Part shown: positions 17,515-30,571 of the stretch, in pieces | Layout of the letters: the number at the start of each line of letters is the position of its first letter | Numbering within the stretch: the stretch's first letter is position 1 | NCBI GenBank assembly: GCA_038373865.1 | Contig: JAXGGA010001088.1 | Location: forward strand, 62,001 to 126,000 | DNA: 64,000 nt | Direction of reading: 5' to 3' | Source: Uloborus plumipes | Taxonomy: Eukaryota; Arthropoda; Arachnida; Araneae; Uloboridae | Notes under the pieces: model-generated | What the model saw: the letters and a program-made list of their open reading frames with translations, nothing else | The model's database searches: none | What the model was told of the DNA's origin: nothing | Program-made: the position numbers and the translations under genes

Positions 17515-17520
17515 AATAAA
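17515..17520 (+). promoter_or_regulatory. candidate polyadenylation signal (AATAAA)
   Basis: AATAAA is followed at about 17536-17551 by a T/G-rich stretch (GTTTTGTGTCTTTGG), the arrangement expected of a functional cleavage site. It would give the Hmx exon a 3' UTR of about 4 kb containing three transposon-derived inverted repeats. Competing AATAAA sites lie closer to the stop codon. Confidence 0.35.
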
Positions 17521-17807
17521 AATCATGAACAGAAAGTTTTGTGTCTTTGGATTGCTATCATTTATTTAAAGGAAAAAACAGAACGTCCTCATGCAGTATT
17601 GTAACGCGGATATAGTTACTTTATTTAGAGTTACCAGTGAATGAATAGTTCGCAATTGAAAAAAGAAAGGTTTCACAAAAGATTTTCTTACATTTGAACT
17701 GGCGAGAGTAAGTTCTTTTCATAAAATTCTTAAAAGATAACTGCCAGAAAATTCTGGTGTTCGTCCACTAGTTAGACGTGTTCGCTGTTTTCTTTCTCCC
17801 TATCACC

Positions 17808-18383
17808 CAGAGGGGGCGGTCGCACCGCACCCCCAAATATTTTTCGCAAAATGTTAAAAAACGCGTAAATCCAATTTATGTGTAACACAAATCAACGATC
17901 ACATGCCAAAGGAACAAAAAATATTGCCAATTTTCAACAAAAATTGATAAAACTTATCCATAAACATATTCTCAACAATATTTCTTAAAACAGAGGAATC
18001 TGGGGAAAAAAAAAACACTCTGAACAAGTACAACGGGACAAGAAAATATTTTCAACTTTATCTGTTTGAGACATAGCACAAGACACTGGAAATCGATGGA
18101 AAAAAAGTCTTCTTGACTCCAAACATTGCAGATTAAAACTTGACTAAAAGTTTAAAACTAATTTCTAATGACCACATTTTATGTGATAACTAATTACAAA
18201 ATAATTTTAAAGTTTGGTCTTAAAAATTTAAATTGTTTTAATAACGTCAACTTCTTTTTAATATTAAATCCAGTTTAAGAAATCTTTCTTTTAACTAATA
18301 TGTATTTTTTTTTTTGCCATACTGGTGGGCTTCATATTTAACAAACTCGCCCCCTCAAACGAAATGTTGAAATGCCGCCCCTG
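17808..18383. mobile_element. hAT-type MITE
   Basis: The left end CAGAGGGGGCGG and right end GCCGCCCCTG are imperfect inverted repeats. They are flanked by 8-bp near-identical duplications, CTATCACC (17800-17807) and CTATCAGC (18384-18391), as expected of hAT transposons. The 576-bp length and AT-rich interior without a frame mark it as non-autonomous. Confidence 0.72.
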
Positions 18384-21300
18384 CTATCAGCCCGCAGAAA
18401 AGAAGCGGAAATACAACCATAAAAGTTCTCCCAGGTTAAAAAAAAAAAAAAAAAAAATCTATATACAGGGTTGCCAACTTCCCCAAGCTCTATGGAACAC
18501 CCCTCCCCCCCTTTCCAAATTTTCTCATCTCTAAAGTTTTATATTAGGCAATAATACACTCTTATCGAAGTCACAAAATTCCAGTTGAATTTGCATCATT
18601 GGAGTCGTTTAATCAACCAATCAAAAATATATTTAAAATAAAAAAAGGAATTAAAAAAATAAGAAAACAACATTAAAAAGGCTTTTGTTCGACGTCTTTC
18701 TGTCCATAGTCTCAAAATATTTAATTGAAGAAGGCGTTCCTTGTCACATCAAGGCTTGCGTCTACAATGTTCCAGCTCATTTGTGCCTTTTATGTTTTAT
18801 TTTGCTTTTATTTTTCAAGCACAAAGGTATATATTATTCAAAGAAATAATGCTTGAGATAGATAGTTACAACAAATACGAAACGAACTGCTTACATTTAC
18901 TCATGCAATTGGGTCATTCCAAATTTACTTGCAGATTTGATGTCCCTTCTGGATGTCCCAGAATGAAGTTTCTCTGATTTTACGATGACATAAAATTGTT
19001 TTTACTACTATAAATACTGTTTTAAGTACAATGGGGATTCAATTTATGATTTTTTTTTTTTTCAAATTTTTCACACAAAAAAGTTTGTCCGGGATTTTGT
19101 AACCTCTCTTATCAAGTAAAATGGTATATTTTACTTCTCAAAAGATGGCCCTACCTTCCTAAAATACAGGTAGTAAATGAAAAATATGAGTCAATGGCCA
19201 TTTTGGAAAGTTAAGTTGAAATATCTTTGGTGGGTTTTCTAACATTTTTTAAGGTGCGCATTTTTTATCTTTGTAACTTCTGTTACCAACTTTTAAATAA
19301 TTTAAAAATGGATTTTAAAATTTTGTTGACATTATTGAATAAATATTTTGTACTATTATCTTAAAATTATGCTGTTAATGGAATAAAATAAATTCGTCTT
19401 CAGTATTTTATTTTTTTTTCTTCCAAATTGTAACCTCTGTTACAATAAAACTTAATTAAGAACACTACTTTCACTCATAAATGAAATGTTTTCTTTTGTC
19501 ACTTGCCTTTATAAACATGAAACTTTAAAATTTAGTCAAGTAACACACGTTACAAAATCTAGCACATGCATTTTTCTGTTTTACCTACCAAAAATTGGAA
19601 TTCCACCAGGCATAATACTTTTTTTTTTAATTTCCTTTCTTTCAATATTTATATCTGACAATCTTACTAATTGAGAAAACTGAAACCAGCTTAATCTGTT
19701 GCAGGGAAAAAAAGCTCTTTTGAATGACATAGAATATTAAGGAGTGTGAGAAACCTTGCATGTCTTTAATTGGCAATTTAAATGAAATTTTAGCTAAAAA
19801 AATTAATTACAAAAAAACTAATTCGAAAATTAAAAAAAAAAAACAGTAAAAGAAAAAAAGAAAGAAAAGAAAAATCCTTCGAGCTGTAAACTCAAGGGGC
19901 TCGAAGAAATTTTGCGTCAAATTTTAAGGCTGTAGGTGCTACGGGGTCTCCTAAATGCAGGCGTGTCACACACATTATTTCAATTTCTTGGATGACTTTG
20001 AATGCACAAAATTTTGTGCATGTGTTTTTTGCAAGTTCGCAAAGGCTTTAACGGAACCCCATTCGAAAGCTTTTATTTTTTTCAAAAAAATAAAAATTAA
20101 ATAGTGGGAAAACCTCCCAGGTCCGTAAAAATAATCATATACTATTAACGGTCAGCATTTTTAGTTTTTTTTTTCCAAAAGGAAAAGAAGGGAAATCAGC
20201 ATAATAATTCCTGGGATTTAAATCACGCTGGTCCGAAATGGTATGCAACCATCGTAAAATGGTATGTAATTTAAAAGTGATACACTAATTTATACTCGAC
20301 TGTTTCAACTAAAATTTTTCGTCGCTTAGTTGCTTAGTGACTTTTATCTTGCTAAGTTTTTAAATAATTTTTTACTCATTTTGAAGCTGGTATCACGTTT
20401 TTTTTTTATTTTGGTTTAAATCTGCTATTCGCAACAAAAGTTCGCAATAGTCCCGTAAACACTCCAACTTTCTTTCAAATATTCAGCATCGATTTCGTGA
20501 CATTAGGTTTTATGCCTGGGTCTTTACATCATTTTGTGTGTCCTTTTCCTAAAGCTAAAGATAATTTTTTCAAAGCAATACAAAATTTAATGTAAATAAA
20601 AAAATATAACTATTATTTCTTTGAAAAGATTTCCAAATTCTTTCTCTCAAACAGTCGGGCACCATACTTAATGCCACATACTAAAAGTTTCAAATAGTCA
20701 AACTTCAATGCTCAAAAATCATGTTTTTCTTAGTAGACACATAACTAATGGTAAAAGCGATATGAAAAAGCAAAGTAACATAACAAAATAAGTAGTAAAA
20801 TGTCGAATGACAGTAAAAATGCCACCAATGAAACTCAAAAATGAACTGAAAATGCATACCTTCTATTAGCATGAAACATCATCAACAATATTTAAAATTC
20901 AATAAAAAAATAATTACAAGGAGTTAAATTTTAAAATAAAATTGAAACTGTTTCGCTTAAAACAGTTTTCAAATCAAACATCACACTCAAAACACTGATA
21001 ATAATAAATACATTAAATATTCGGTCTAAAAATTAAAGATTCTGAGTTCAATAATTATTTTTATTAAAACTAAAACTAATTGATACCGTTTTCTATAGTA
21101 AGTATCCCTTTAAACAGAACAATATTTTTCATATAAGACGTATCAAAATTCAAAATATTTTAAATGTGTTTTGAATTTCTTTAATTAAAGTTGGATTTGG
21201 AATTTTACATAACAATGCTAACAATGCGTAGTGTATTTTTTCAGAACATTTCTTCTAAATTCTGAATCAGTCATTTACTCGAGTGTTTTTTAGTAAAAAC

Positions 21301-23499
21301 TTATTTTGTCTTATTTATCTTTCTATAAACTTGGCATTGGAAATTTTTTATTACAAATAATATTATTTCAAACTGAAGGCTAAATGTTTTTTCAAAAAAA
21401 TAAAAAATAAATAAAATAAAAACTTTGTAAGGTAAAATTAAAGGGGGAGGGGGGAGGAGAGGAGAAAAAAATCAGTCGAGTATTATACTTCAAGTGTTTT
21501 TGTTATAGATTATTCAAAGTAAATTAGCTTATTAGATTATTTGATTGTTTGAAGCATATTTGAATTTGAACACATAAGTTTCGTCGGAATCAGATTATAT
21601 CTGCCGATGTTGTGTGTGTGTGTGTGTGTGGTGGAGACCATCAACAGTCAGCTATATTTTTTTCCGGTTTTCGATTCTTACTTTGAGATTTTAACCCCTT
21701 TTCATTTGTTCAAGGTAATAATTATATTTATTTTTGCTTTTCCATTGTATGTATTAGCATTTTTACGAGAAATTTAACTTTTTCGATCCTATTCAACTCT
21801 TCATTTTATTTAAATGTATACTTTCTTTTACTTATTAGTTTGTTTGGAAAGAGTATAATAAAAACTGAATTAATGTATGAGTAATGGGGTAAAATGTCCA
21901 GGTTGAACTTTTACGCGAAAAGTGTATTAAGTAGGAAATTAGCAATTAACTTAAGCTGTACAATTAATGAAAATGGAGCATAGTTTATTAGGCTCTTTTT
22001 TCTGAAAATAAAGCAAATTTGTGAAGCATTCAATCTGTACAGCAAAACAACTACATAAATGGGGCAAAACTGCTTTTTTTTTTGTCTCAGATAATAAGTT
22101 AAATTATAATTTTAACTTCGTTTATTCTATGCCCATGATTTATTTGAATTCATATTTCGTTATTCATATAATCTGCTGAAAGAAAGAGAGAAAAAAAAAA
22201 GGCTTTCGCTAATAAAGAATCTCTTGTTTCTCACAAAAACAGAAAAAAGTTTATTGACTTCGTTTCCACAGCTTTTAATGCAACATCTTTCCAAAAAACA
22301 AAATATAACACTAATCTAAATCTTCAAAAATAATGATCAAGGAAGACGCGTCAAAACAAAAGGGGAAAGTATCGGCATAACAAGAACTCTTAATATATGG
22401 ATGAATTATGACTTTCAGGCACTTTTATAACAGCGTCGAACTACTTAAGGGATTTGGAGACAGAAAGGTAGAGTTTAATTTTCGAACGTGTTAAGGTGCG
22501 CAAAAAATGATCTTGGATTTGATAAATGAAAAAATATAACACCGCGGGAGTGCGGGTTCGTTTTTTTTCTCTAAAAGCGAAAGACAGGTAAAATTAGAGA
22601 ACAGCTTTTAGGGGCTAAGGTCAGGGAAGGCAAAAAAGGTCAATTTTCGAGCATAAATTTATATTTATTGTTTTCCTTTGTATTTAAAAACTTTAATGCG
22701 AGAGACCTTTTAAAATAGTAGCATGTCGGGCTGCAAGTTCAAGCATCGTAAAAAAAGTCATCCCATTTCTATAAATTGACATTAAATAGATTTATTCGGG
22801 TGAAAAGGAAAAAGTTTTTAGTCTCTAAGCATTGCTATGAGAAAAAAATGATCTGAAATATAAATTTATTTCTAAAAATCTGTAAAAATATTGGTGGCCT
22901 CCTTTAAAACTTGAGAAAAATCTTATAATAAATATGATTATCAACTCTTCACCTTAAGACTTCAGATTTGTTTCTAATAAAGGAAACAAATTATAATTTT
23001 AAAACACCGGATATATTATCAGTAAAATCCATAATTAAAGCCACACAATAACTCGCATTGCATTGACGCTATAACTTTAAAAACGAAACAAGCTTTTTCC
23101 AGTTTTACAGAAATGCAGAAAATTTTAAAAATACCAAATCAGGTTCAATTCTGAACCGATTTGCTTTTCTGATTGTATTTTCCTCATCTCAACAAGCTTA
23201 AAGGCCACTTTAAAAATTACAAGAAAAAAAAAAGCATGTGAACCACTTGAACATACTTGAAATTTAACCAAGACAAATTGTCAGTTGGAACTTCGTTATA
23301 GAGTTCAAACTAAAAGTGGCCCTAAAAAAACTGCTGACGAAAAAAACTTTAAATTTATGATCAGAAACCAGAAGTTTAAAAGGTCATACTTGCTCAGTAT
23401 AGTTGGAGGCCAGCCAAATAGATGAAATGATTTTATTTCAGTAAACATTATTCAGAAAGACCCATTTTTAGTAGACTTTAATTTTCTACTGCGCGCATA
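18384..23499. other. AT-rich non-coding DNA with palindromic GTAAC words
   Basis: No gene recognised. A solitary CAGGGTTGCCAAC end-like sequence lies at about 18467 without a partner. Three 14-bp words of form GTAACnnnnGTTAC occur at 19273-19286, 19430-19443 and 19540-19553, with a half word at 19099. A (TG)10 microsatellite is at 21611-21630, and a G/A-rich tract is near 21440-21465. The remainder is simple AT-rich sequence. Confidence 0.55.
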
Positions 23500-23845
23500 C
23501 ACTGCAAAAAATGAACTTGTTTTTACAGTATAATACTGGCAGCAGATCTTCCAATTTAAAACTGTTAAATGCACTGTAATAAGCTGTAAAACAAGTAATT
23601 TAACAGTTTCTTACTGTAAAGTTAGCAATTTTAGTTTATTGCCGTAAAATTTAGCTGTATTATATTGTAAAAACTGTACTACTAGCAGCAGAGGTTCCAG
23701 TTTAAAACTGTAAAATGCACGGTAATAAACTATAAAATTAGTAATTTTAGTTTAGTACTGTGAAGCTAGCAATTTTAGTTTATTACTGTAAAATTGGCAA
23801 TTTTTACAGTTTATTACTTTAAAATTAGCTTTATTAAACTATGAA
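23500..23845. mobile_element. CACTG-ended repeat of ACTGTAAA words, copy 1
   Basis: It begins CACTGCAAAAAATGAAC. It then alternates TTTACAG/CTGTAAA words with phrases such as TAATACTGGCAGCAG, TTAAAACTGTAAAATGCAC and AATTTTAGTTTA. The same phrases occur at 32.7, 52.5 and 62.0 kb. The right terminus is degraded after about 23845, so no duplication can be checked. The repeated word is the complement-matching form of the terminal CACTGTAAA seen in other copies. Confidence 0.72.
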
Positions 23846-26800
23846 TAATATAAAATATAGTATAAATGAAAGAAAACTCAACATTTTCTTGAATCTTCTC
23901 AAACACACTTAATTCCTTTTACAAGATGAACCTTCACTACAAGTTAAACTTTTAAATGTGAATGAACAGTACTTGTGATTTTTCTTGGACTATGTGATTC
24001 TCAGATCAACCCGTGTACAATTTGCACTTCAAATTTGTGCTTAATAATTTTAAATTTGCATGCTAAATGCATTTCTTATTTAAAGCCCCATTTGTTTCTT
24101 CAAAAGTGTTTGGTTGAAAAAGAAAAAAAAAAAAAACTTTTATTACGAGCTTGCTTTTATTGCTTCTGAAACTTCAGCATTGACTGACCAATACAAGTGT
24201 AAAATAGAACAGATAAAACATTTCATATGTTTTATATCTTAGTCATCGACGTTTCTGGAATAAAATACTACTGAAGTTGTCTTAAAGTCCATCCATTTTC
24301 GAAGGACATACGGGATTGTACACTGCTTTTACAAGCAATACAAAGCTTTTAAAACTTTTTTCCGACAACAGACATGACAAACACTATTGCTATAGACGTC
24401 GCACAAAAGAGTATGTCCACTTGAAAATTTTTTTGAGCACTTAAAAGATGCTGTTTTCTAACATTTTTCTGTGCTTTGGCTCACTATGACTGAAGCACTT
24501 TTCTTACTATATGGAAACTTAAAAAGAGCCGATGTCCGTTTTTGGAAGAATTTTCATGGTATCAAACGTAACATGACTTCTTTTATTTAGTGTTTATTTA
24601 GAGAGAAGAAACACAGTGTATTAAAGTTTCTCGTTTTTCAAGTTCACAGTGAACTGAAACGGAATTTGTAGTGCATAATTTATTTCTAAATACATAAACA
24701 AAAAACGTAATCTAAGGTTACGTTTTTTTTTTTTTTTTTGTTCTTGAAACGTAATTTCGTGGTCAGCATAGAACAGAACATTAAAAAATTCGTTTTTTCT
24801 TTGGTGATTGACGCTCATTTATGATTTTTTTTTTAAACATATAATGCATGAAATTATGCATATTATTTTCGGTCCGGAGTTGCGTAAAATTCCGCCAATT
24901 AAAGTCTGAATAGAAGGAACGAGTAAATACTCATTCTTTTCTTTTTCAAAACGAGGCATATTGTTTGAAAACTGAACTGTGCTTTTAAAACAGTGCATCG
25001 TTTCATTTGTGTATTATTCAAAATATTTTTACTGTCGTTGTGGCTTCCGTAAATACCTTAATTCATACTAGTATCAAATACATAGTTCGTTTGTATTAGT
25101 TGTGCGACTCCATAGTGAGAATACTTAATCGATATCACAATTTTTGCCCTGCTTAATGGTATCGCATTTTGTTACAAATTTTTTATGGATATTTAGTAAC
25201 TAGTAAATGTAAACTTCATATTCTAATTCTAAGTTAAAAATTTCACCATTTAGTAAAAAAAGTACATTTTTAAAATATGGAATTACCCTTCTGTTGTACT
25301 TATAATGAACTACACAAATTACTGTTTGTGCTAATTCAACAATAATGTTATATAGGGGAAAAATGCGAAATGGTTCGAAGGAACTTTATATTCTGTTTTC
25401 TTTTTATTATAAAAGTAAAATAAGATCGTATTTGGGAGGAAGATGTGATAGAGTTTCAACTGTGTTTTTTAGATGGCAAAAATTGTTAGTTGTATCAGGA
25501 TTGAAAAAATTAAAAAAAAAACTAATCAATTAAATTATTATGAAACAACCCCGGCATTGGAGAATGCAATATTTTTCTAGAAAATATTTCCGCAGTGATA
25601 AGCAATTAGTTTTCAACATGTAGATTTCTAAGACTGAAAATTATGGATTAGTACAAGGTATATATTTTTTTAAGTTAAAAAATAGCTAAAACAGACAGGG
25701 CAGAGCTCCACTATGAATAAAAATATATAAATGGAAATAATATTAAAAACAAATCTATGTTCCTAAAAATTTAAGAATATGTTCATTAACGTTACATAGC
25801 AAGGAAAAACTTCGCCTAGAATGAAAGGAGCCTATTTTCATAAACTGTAGTATTTACTAAAGGTGCTAAGCTATAACTTTTTGACATCAATTTATTTCAT
25901 ATAAGCTTTAATTCCAACCTATCAAGATTTTCGAAGGGAATTTTTTAACATTTCAACTGAAATGTCCAATACTCGGAAGCACAGAAAAATGTGTAATCAA
26001 GGGAGCATGAAGCAAATAAATAAATAAAACAAAATTTTGAATCAGAGAGAAAAAAGCCTCTTTTTTATAAAGATTTACAAATAAATAAATAGAACGAAAT
26101 GAAATAAAATAAAAAAAAAAGTAAACCTTTGGCCAACATTTAAAGATATGAACTGTATTTCAAAACTTATTTTTTTTCATTTATTTTTTAAATGAAACTT
26201 TCTTCAACTAAATTCGTTTTCATCAAATTCATTTTAATAACATTAAATTTGTTTTCTGAAACATTACTTTCAGCAAAATTAAATAACAAATGACCCCATG
26301 CTCTCATTTTAAATAAAGTATTCTTCCTGATGAAGTTTTTCTTAACCAGATTCGACTGTTTCATTGGGAGTCATAAAAATATAAATGCTCCCCTAGAGCA
26401 TAATGATGATTTTTTATTTGAACTACTGAACAAATGAACAAGAGCCTAGCTAACTCAAAAATATAAAACAAGACTGTGGTGTTCTAGCGAAGAAGAGCTT
26501 TTAAGAAAGCCAAAAAAAGAAAGGAAAAGAAGAAGACGACGATTTGTTGAAATAACTTAATGTCCCCTAAACAATTATTTATAGGGGACATATATACTTG
26601 TAGCCATACGCACACAATTCCCCATCGCGTAAACCTCGTTCCATTTCTTTTTTTCCCCTTTAAATTTCCAATTCATAAAGTTACATTTGAATTCATTTTG
26701 ATTTAGCGTTAATTTTTAAAGATGAGGGGATGGGGATCCACCTTTATGCTCTTATATATTTATTTCTTCTTTACTGTTCTTTAATTCTTATTAAGGAAAA

Positions 26801-27029
26801 GTAATGTAAACACCAGAATATATCGTACATGATCCCGTTCATACAGGAAAAAAAGTCCGCTAATAGCAGATACTTAAAAACTGCAATAAGAGAATTCTCT
26901 AAAAATTGAAAATAGCAGTTAATTGCACGTAGAATTTTGGGCCTACTCCTTATGAGGTTTAAAGCGGGCTAGTTTCGAAGAGGAAGGAGGTTTTGGTCAG
27001 CTGCAGATTGTAATGTAAACGGCTGCTGC
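23846..27029. other. AT-rich non-coding DNA
   Basis: Nothing recognisable as a gene. The region contains A and T homopolymers, including a T run of 17 at 24723-24739, and several short frames that are low-complexity. Confidence 0.55.
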
Positions 27030-27051
27030 CTCTCTCTCTCTCTCTCTCTCT
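27030..27051. repeat. (CT)n microsatellite
   Basis: Roughly eleven CT dinucleotides, preceded by GGCTGCTGC and followed by TTTGCCGTG. Confidence 0.9.
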
Positions 27052-27699
27052 TTGCCGTGTGACAGTTCGTTTCAGATACTTATAGAAAGCAGTCATGGGG
27101 ATTTATTGATTTTATTCATTAACCAGTCATTTATAGAGAGATAAATGGTATTCCATACTACACTATTCCCACCATTTAAAATTACTCCTTTCAAAATGTT
27201 TGCGATTTTCTTAATAAAAGTGCTAATGATTTTAGTCGCGCTGGTTGATGTTATAGCAAGAATATGCTTATTTGCGATTTTTCGGAGCACTAAGCATAAA
27301 TCTTGGATCGAAAAAAGAATCCATTTAAGTTATTCTATGAGTGAGGATTCACTTTCTCCAGAATGCTTTAAGACATATGACATGAAGAGGAATGGAAAAT
27401 GGTGTTTGAATTGTAATTTAATCCTTCGTGAACATGACGCAATTTATGCATATGGTATATTTCGAACTTATGATATATGTGTGGTTTCATGACCATTTCA
27501 AGCATATTTGCAATAAAAGCTTCAAATTGTCGTGGTGGTATATTGTAGTATTTTACTTCCCACTGCAGTTTCAGCTAAAATTCAGATCAAATTAATGAAA
27601 ATTTCAGATAGTTAATGTCTCTAGTCGCATTCCTTTTTCACTTATGAGTTCTAAAGTATGTACAATTTTTATTTATCTCAAAGTCATTGCAAAGTATCC

Positions 27700-28200
27700 A
27701 TCCCCCAAACATCCGCATTTCAAACCCGCTTCTTTCAGCTCCTCATAGCAGAAAAGCGTAATCCATTAAGCAGTCCTAAGAGCTACACGAAATTCATTTC
27801 CAGCAACTGATATTACCTTTCCGACGTTCCTCCAACCTGTAACCCCTTCTTTTAGCATCATTAATATCGTTTATCTATCAAACCGGATCTCTCTGCTAGA
27901 TGTCCAAGTGCGCACTTTTATATTCCCCACTGTATGCCATCTGGCACGTGCGGGTAGTCCGTCTTTTTGAACTCCTCTCCCACTCCGATTTAGGGGAGGG
28001 GGCGGGCTTTTTATTAAAAGGGGCCGGATTGGCTCCTCGTTAGGGAAACAGATATTGCCTGGGGGGGGGGGAGGTCGGGACTTTGAGCTGTGATAAAGCT
28101 TTTGGGTTTGAATGCATCATCTTATGCATGCGGAAAATCGGTCACGTGGCACTACCGCATGCGAGGCATTAACACCTTACTCTATTCGGTTACAATGGAT
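27700..28200. promoter_or_regulatory. candidate regulatory block with GC box and E-boxes
   Basis: A conspicuously less AT-rich stretch. It has palindromic E-boxes CACGTG at 27945-27950 and 28143-28148, and a GC-box-like GGGGGCGGGC at about 27998-28007. A TA-rich TTTTTATTAAAAG and an inverted CCAAT box (GGATTGGC) follow within 30 bases. A G run lies near 28061-28070. The arrangement resembles either a promoter or an enhancer, but no transcript start or adjacent coding exon can be seen on either strand. Confidence 0.3.
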
Positions 28201-30571
28201 TTTTGAAGTATATATTTTTAAAACTGCAGCAAAGTTTCTACTCATTGTTCTTTGTTATGGTTTCTAAATATTAACCCTCATTTTTTCCAGAATTCTGTCC
28301 AAAAAAATGTCACCTTTTTTTAAAAGTTTTTTTATTATTATATTTTTTTCCATTTATCACACAATCAGATTAGAAAACACAATAGAATGTAAACTGTCTT
28401 TTACTGGGCACCTATCACCATCTATGCTATTAGTTTGCGAATCAAAATTTAAAAAAATCCAGCGAAACAGTAAAAGCGAAATTGCGAAATAGATATCAGA
28501 TTACCCGTACGACAGTAAAGGCAATTCAGTAAAGGCCCGAAAGCCATGCCTGTACGCGGTGTGGGACAAAAGGGGCTTAACGGTAACCATGCGCTCCCTT
28601 ACCTTTATACCAACAGAGTGACCTGTCACTTTAATAGATTCATATCAATAATTGTGTTAAAAATAAAGTATTTGTACTAATAGAAGACTATTAACTTCCT
28701 CTTTTCATTAAATTATAGTGTGGTACAGTGAGTGATTGTGCTGACAAGATTAAAGTATAGTTTTAAGAAATGTCTACACTGAATTGTGGAGTTAACAGCG
28801 ACATACAGATTATAAGAAAATGGCTAACAAATAATGGGTGCTTTTTCAACTTCTTTTTTCCTTCATGTGGAAGTGTTAAAAAGTTGTGCAAGAAGCAGCA
28901 TTAGTTGTCATTGCAACAAACGACGAAACATTTTTTTTTTTTTTTTTTTTGTCAACGAAACAAAAAATTATTTTTGAAACTTTTTTTTTTTCAACAGAAT
29001 AAAATACTTCACATCATTGACATGCCGTTAGTTTTTTCTACATCATGGTTCTATTATTAATAATAAAATGATTGAAAAAAAAAATAGATGCCTAGCCTGT
29101 TAATAGTCATTTATTCACAATCTCATTGATGAATGGAGACCATTTCTACAGCTACTGATTTGAGGATGAAGGAATGTGCTTGAAGTAGGTTTTGAATGTT
29201 CAGTTATCCCCATTTTGTGGTGCAGTTTGTAAGAAGTCTCCTAGGATTCAGATTGATCGTCCGCAGTGCAGGTGAACCACATGGAACCTCACTGGGGTCC
29301 ACTGAAAATCTAGACACAAAATGTTACACGGCATGAAAAACGTAAAAGAACGCCTTTGTTCAACAGATCATCAACAATGATTGAACATGAGGTAACTCTA
29401 AGAAGTTCGGTGGAAAGCGTAAGATAAAATTTGTAAGCGAAAGTTTTAAAATGTTTTAATGAAATAATGCAATAAAAATCATTTGCATTTTAAATTTAAA
29501 ATCCTTTTTTTTTTTAAATAAAGTTAAAAATAGAAATTGAAAAAGCATTTGAACACAAATCTAAATATAGATATAATTTTTTATAAGATAAAATATATTT
29601 TACGCTGATTCTATATGTGCATTAAGATAGTCATAATACATAATTTTTACTCTATGCTTATAAATTATTGTTTTCGAAGAATTGTTCTGGATTTAAAACA
29701 ATCAAATCTGCTTCAAGAAAATTTCCTTGAACCAGCATTTTAAATTATCCTTTACTAAATTAAACGTTTAAATTAATTTTTAAATTACAAATCAATACAG
29801 AAAAGTATTTTAAAAAATGATTGAACATCTAAAACAAAGTGCTTTCATCAAATTTCTAAAATATTTAAATATGCAAGTAATTCAGCATTTTCAAGACCTT
29901 AATTTTGAGCTTAAATCCATAAAATTACATTTTTAGGTTTTGATAGGTTCCTCTAATTTAACATCCACTGACCCACAAACTTAATCTCTCATTTGAGAAG
30001 TAAAGCTTCCAGCGTTCAAGACATCCGGCAATTTATTAACGTGTATCACAAGCACGCTCATCCGTGTCTTTACTATCAAATATTCACGAAAGATACATCG
30101 GCAGTATTCTTGCACGGACTATATCGGTTAATTGCCAGCGGTTTAGAACCTTGATAGTTCAATTCCAGCTGTGTATTAAGATTTAACAAATCGCTTTTCC
30201 CGAAACCAGAACCCGTGTTTAACAAACTAGGTAGCGAGATTCTGCATATTGTGAAATTAATCATTAGCGATTTCAATGTCTAATGTACGTCGAAGATCTC
30301 TGTCAAGATTACTATCTGCAATGGTTGGTTGTGCATTGATGATCTTGTTTGAAATGAGAATTCCGACGTATGTATAGAATATATTTCTGCATAAGTTGCT
30401 TTGGCATTGGAATTTCTGTTAAGTGGGTATTATTTATTGTTTATTCTGCAATGGATTCTGGTCGATGTGGTACTTTTAGAAATCAGATGGGGACATTAGT
30501 TTAAAGCTCAATGGGTCGAAACCGGCCATCGTATAGTTGAATGTAAATTTAGCAGGTGGATATATTGCTTT
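28201..30571. other. AT-rich non-coding DNA
   Basis: No gene or complete repeat recognised. It contains a T run of 20 at 28931-28950 and other T and A tracts. The segment at 28505-28620 is richer in GC but shows no identifiable feature. Confidence 0.5.

Noticed and set aside
27145..27492. 115-codon + strand frame with a hydrophobic N-terminal half and some cysteines
   Set aside because: No recognisable family, no splice or promoter context, and an overlapping reverse frame; frames of this size are expected by chance in 64 kb.
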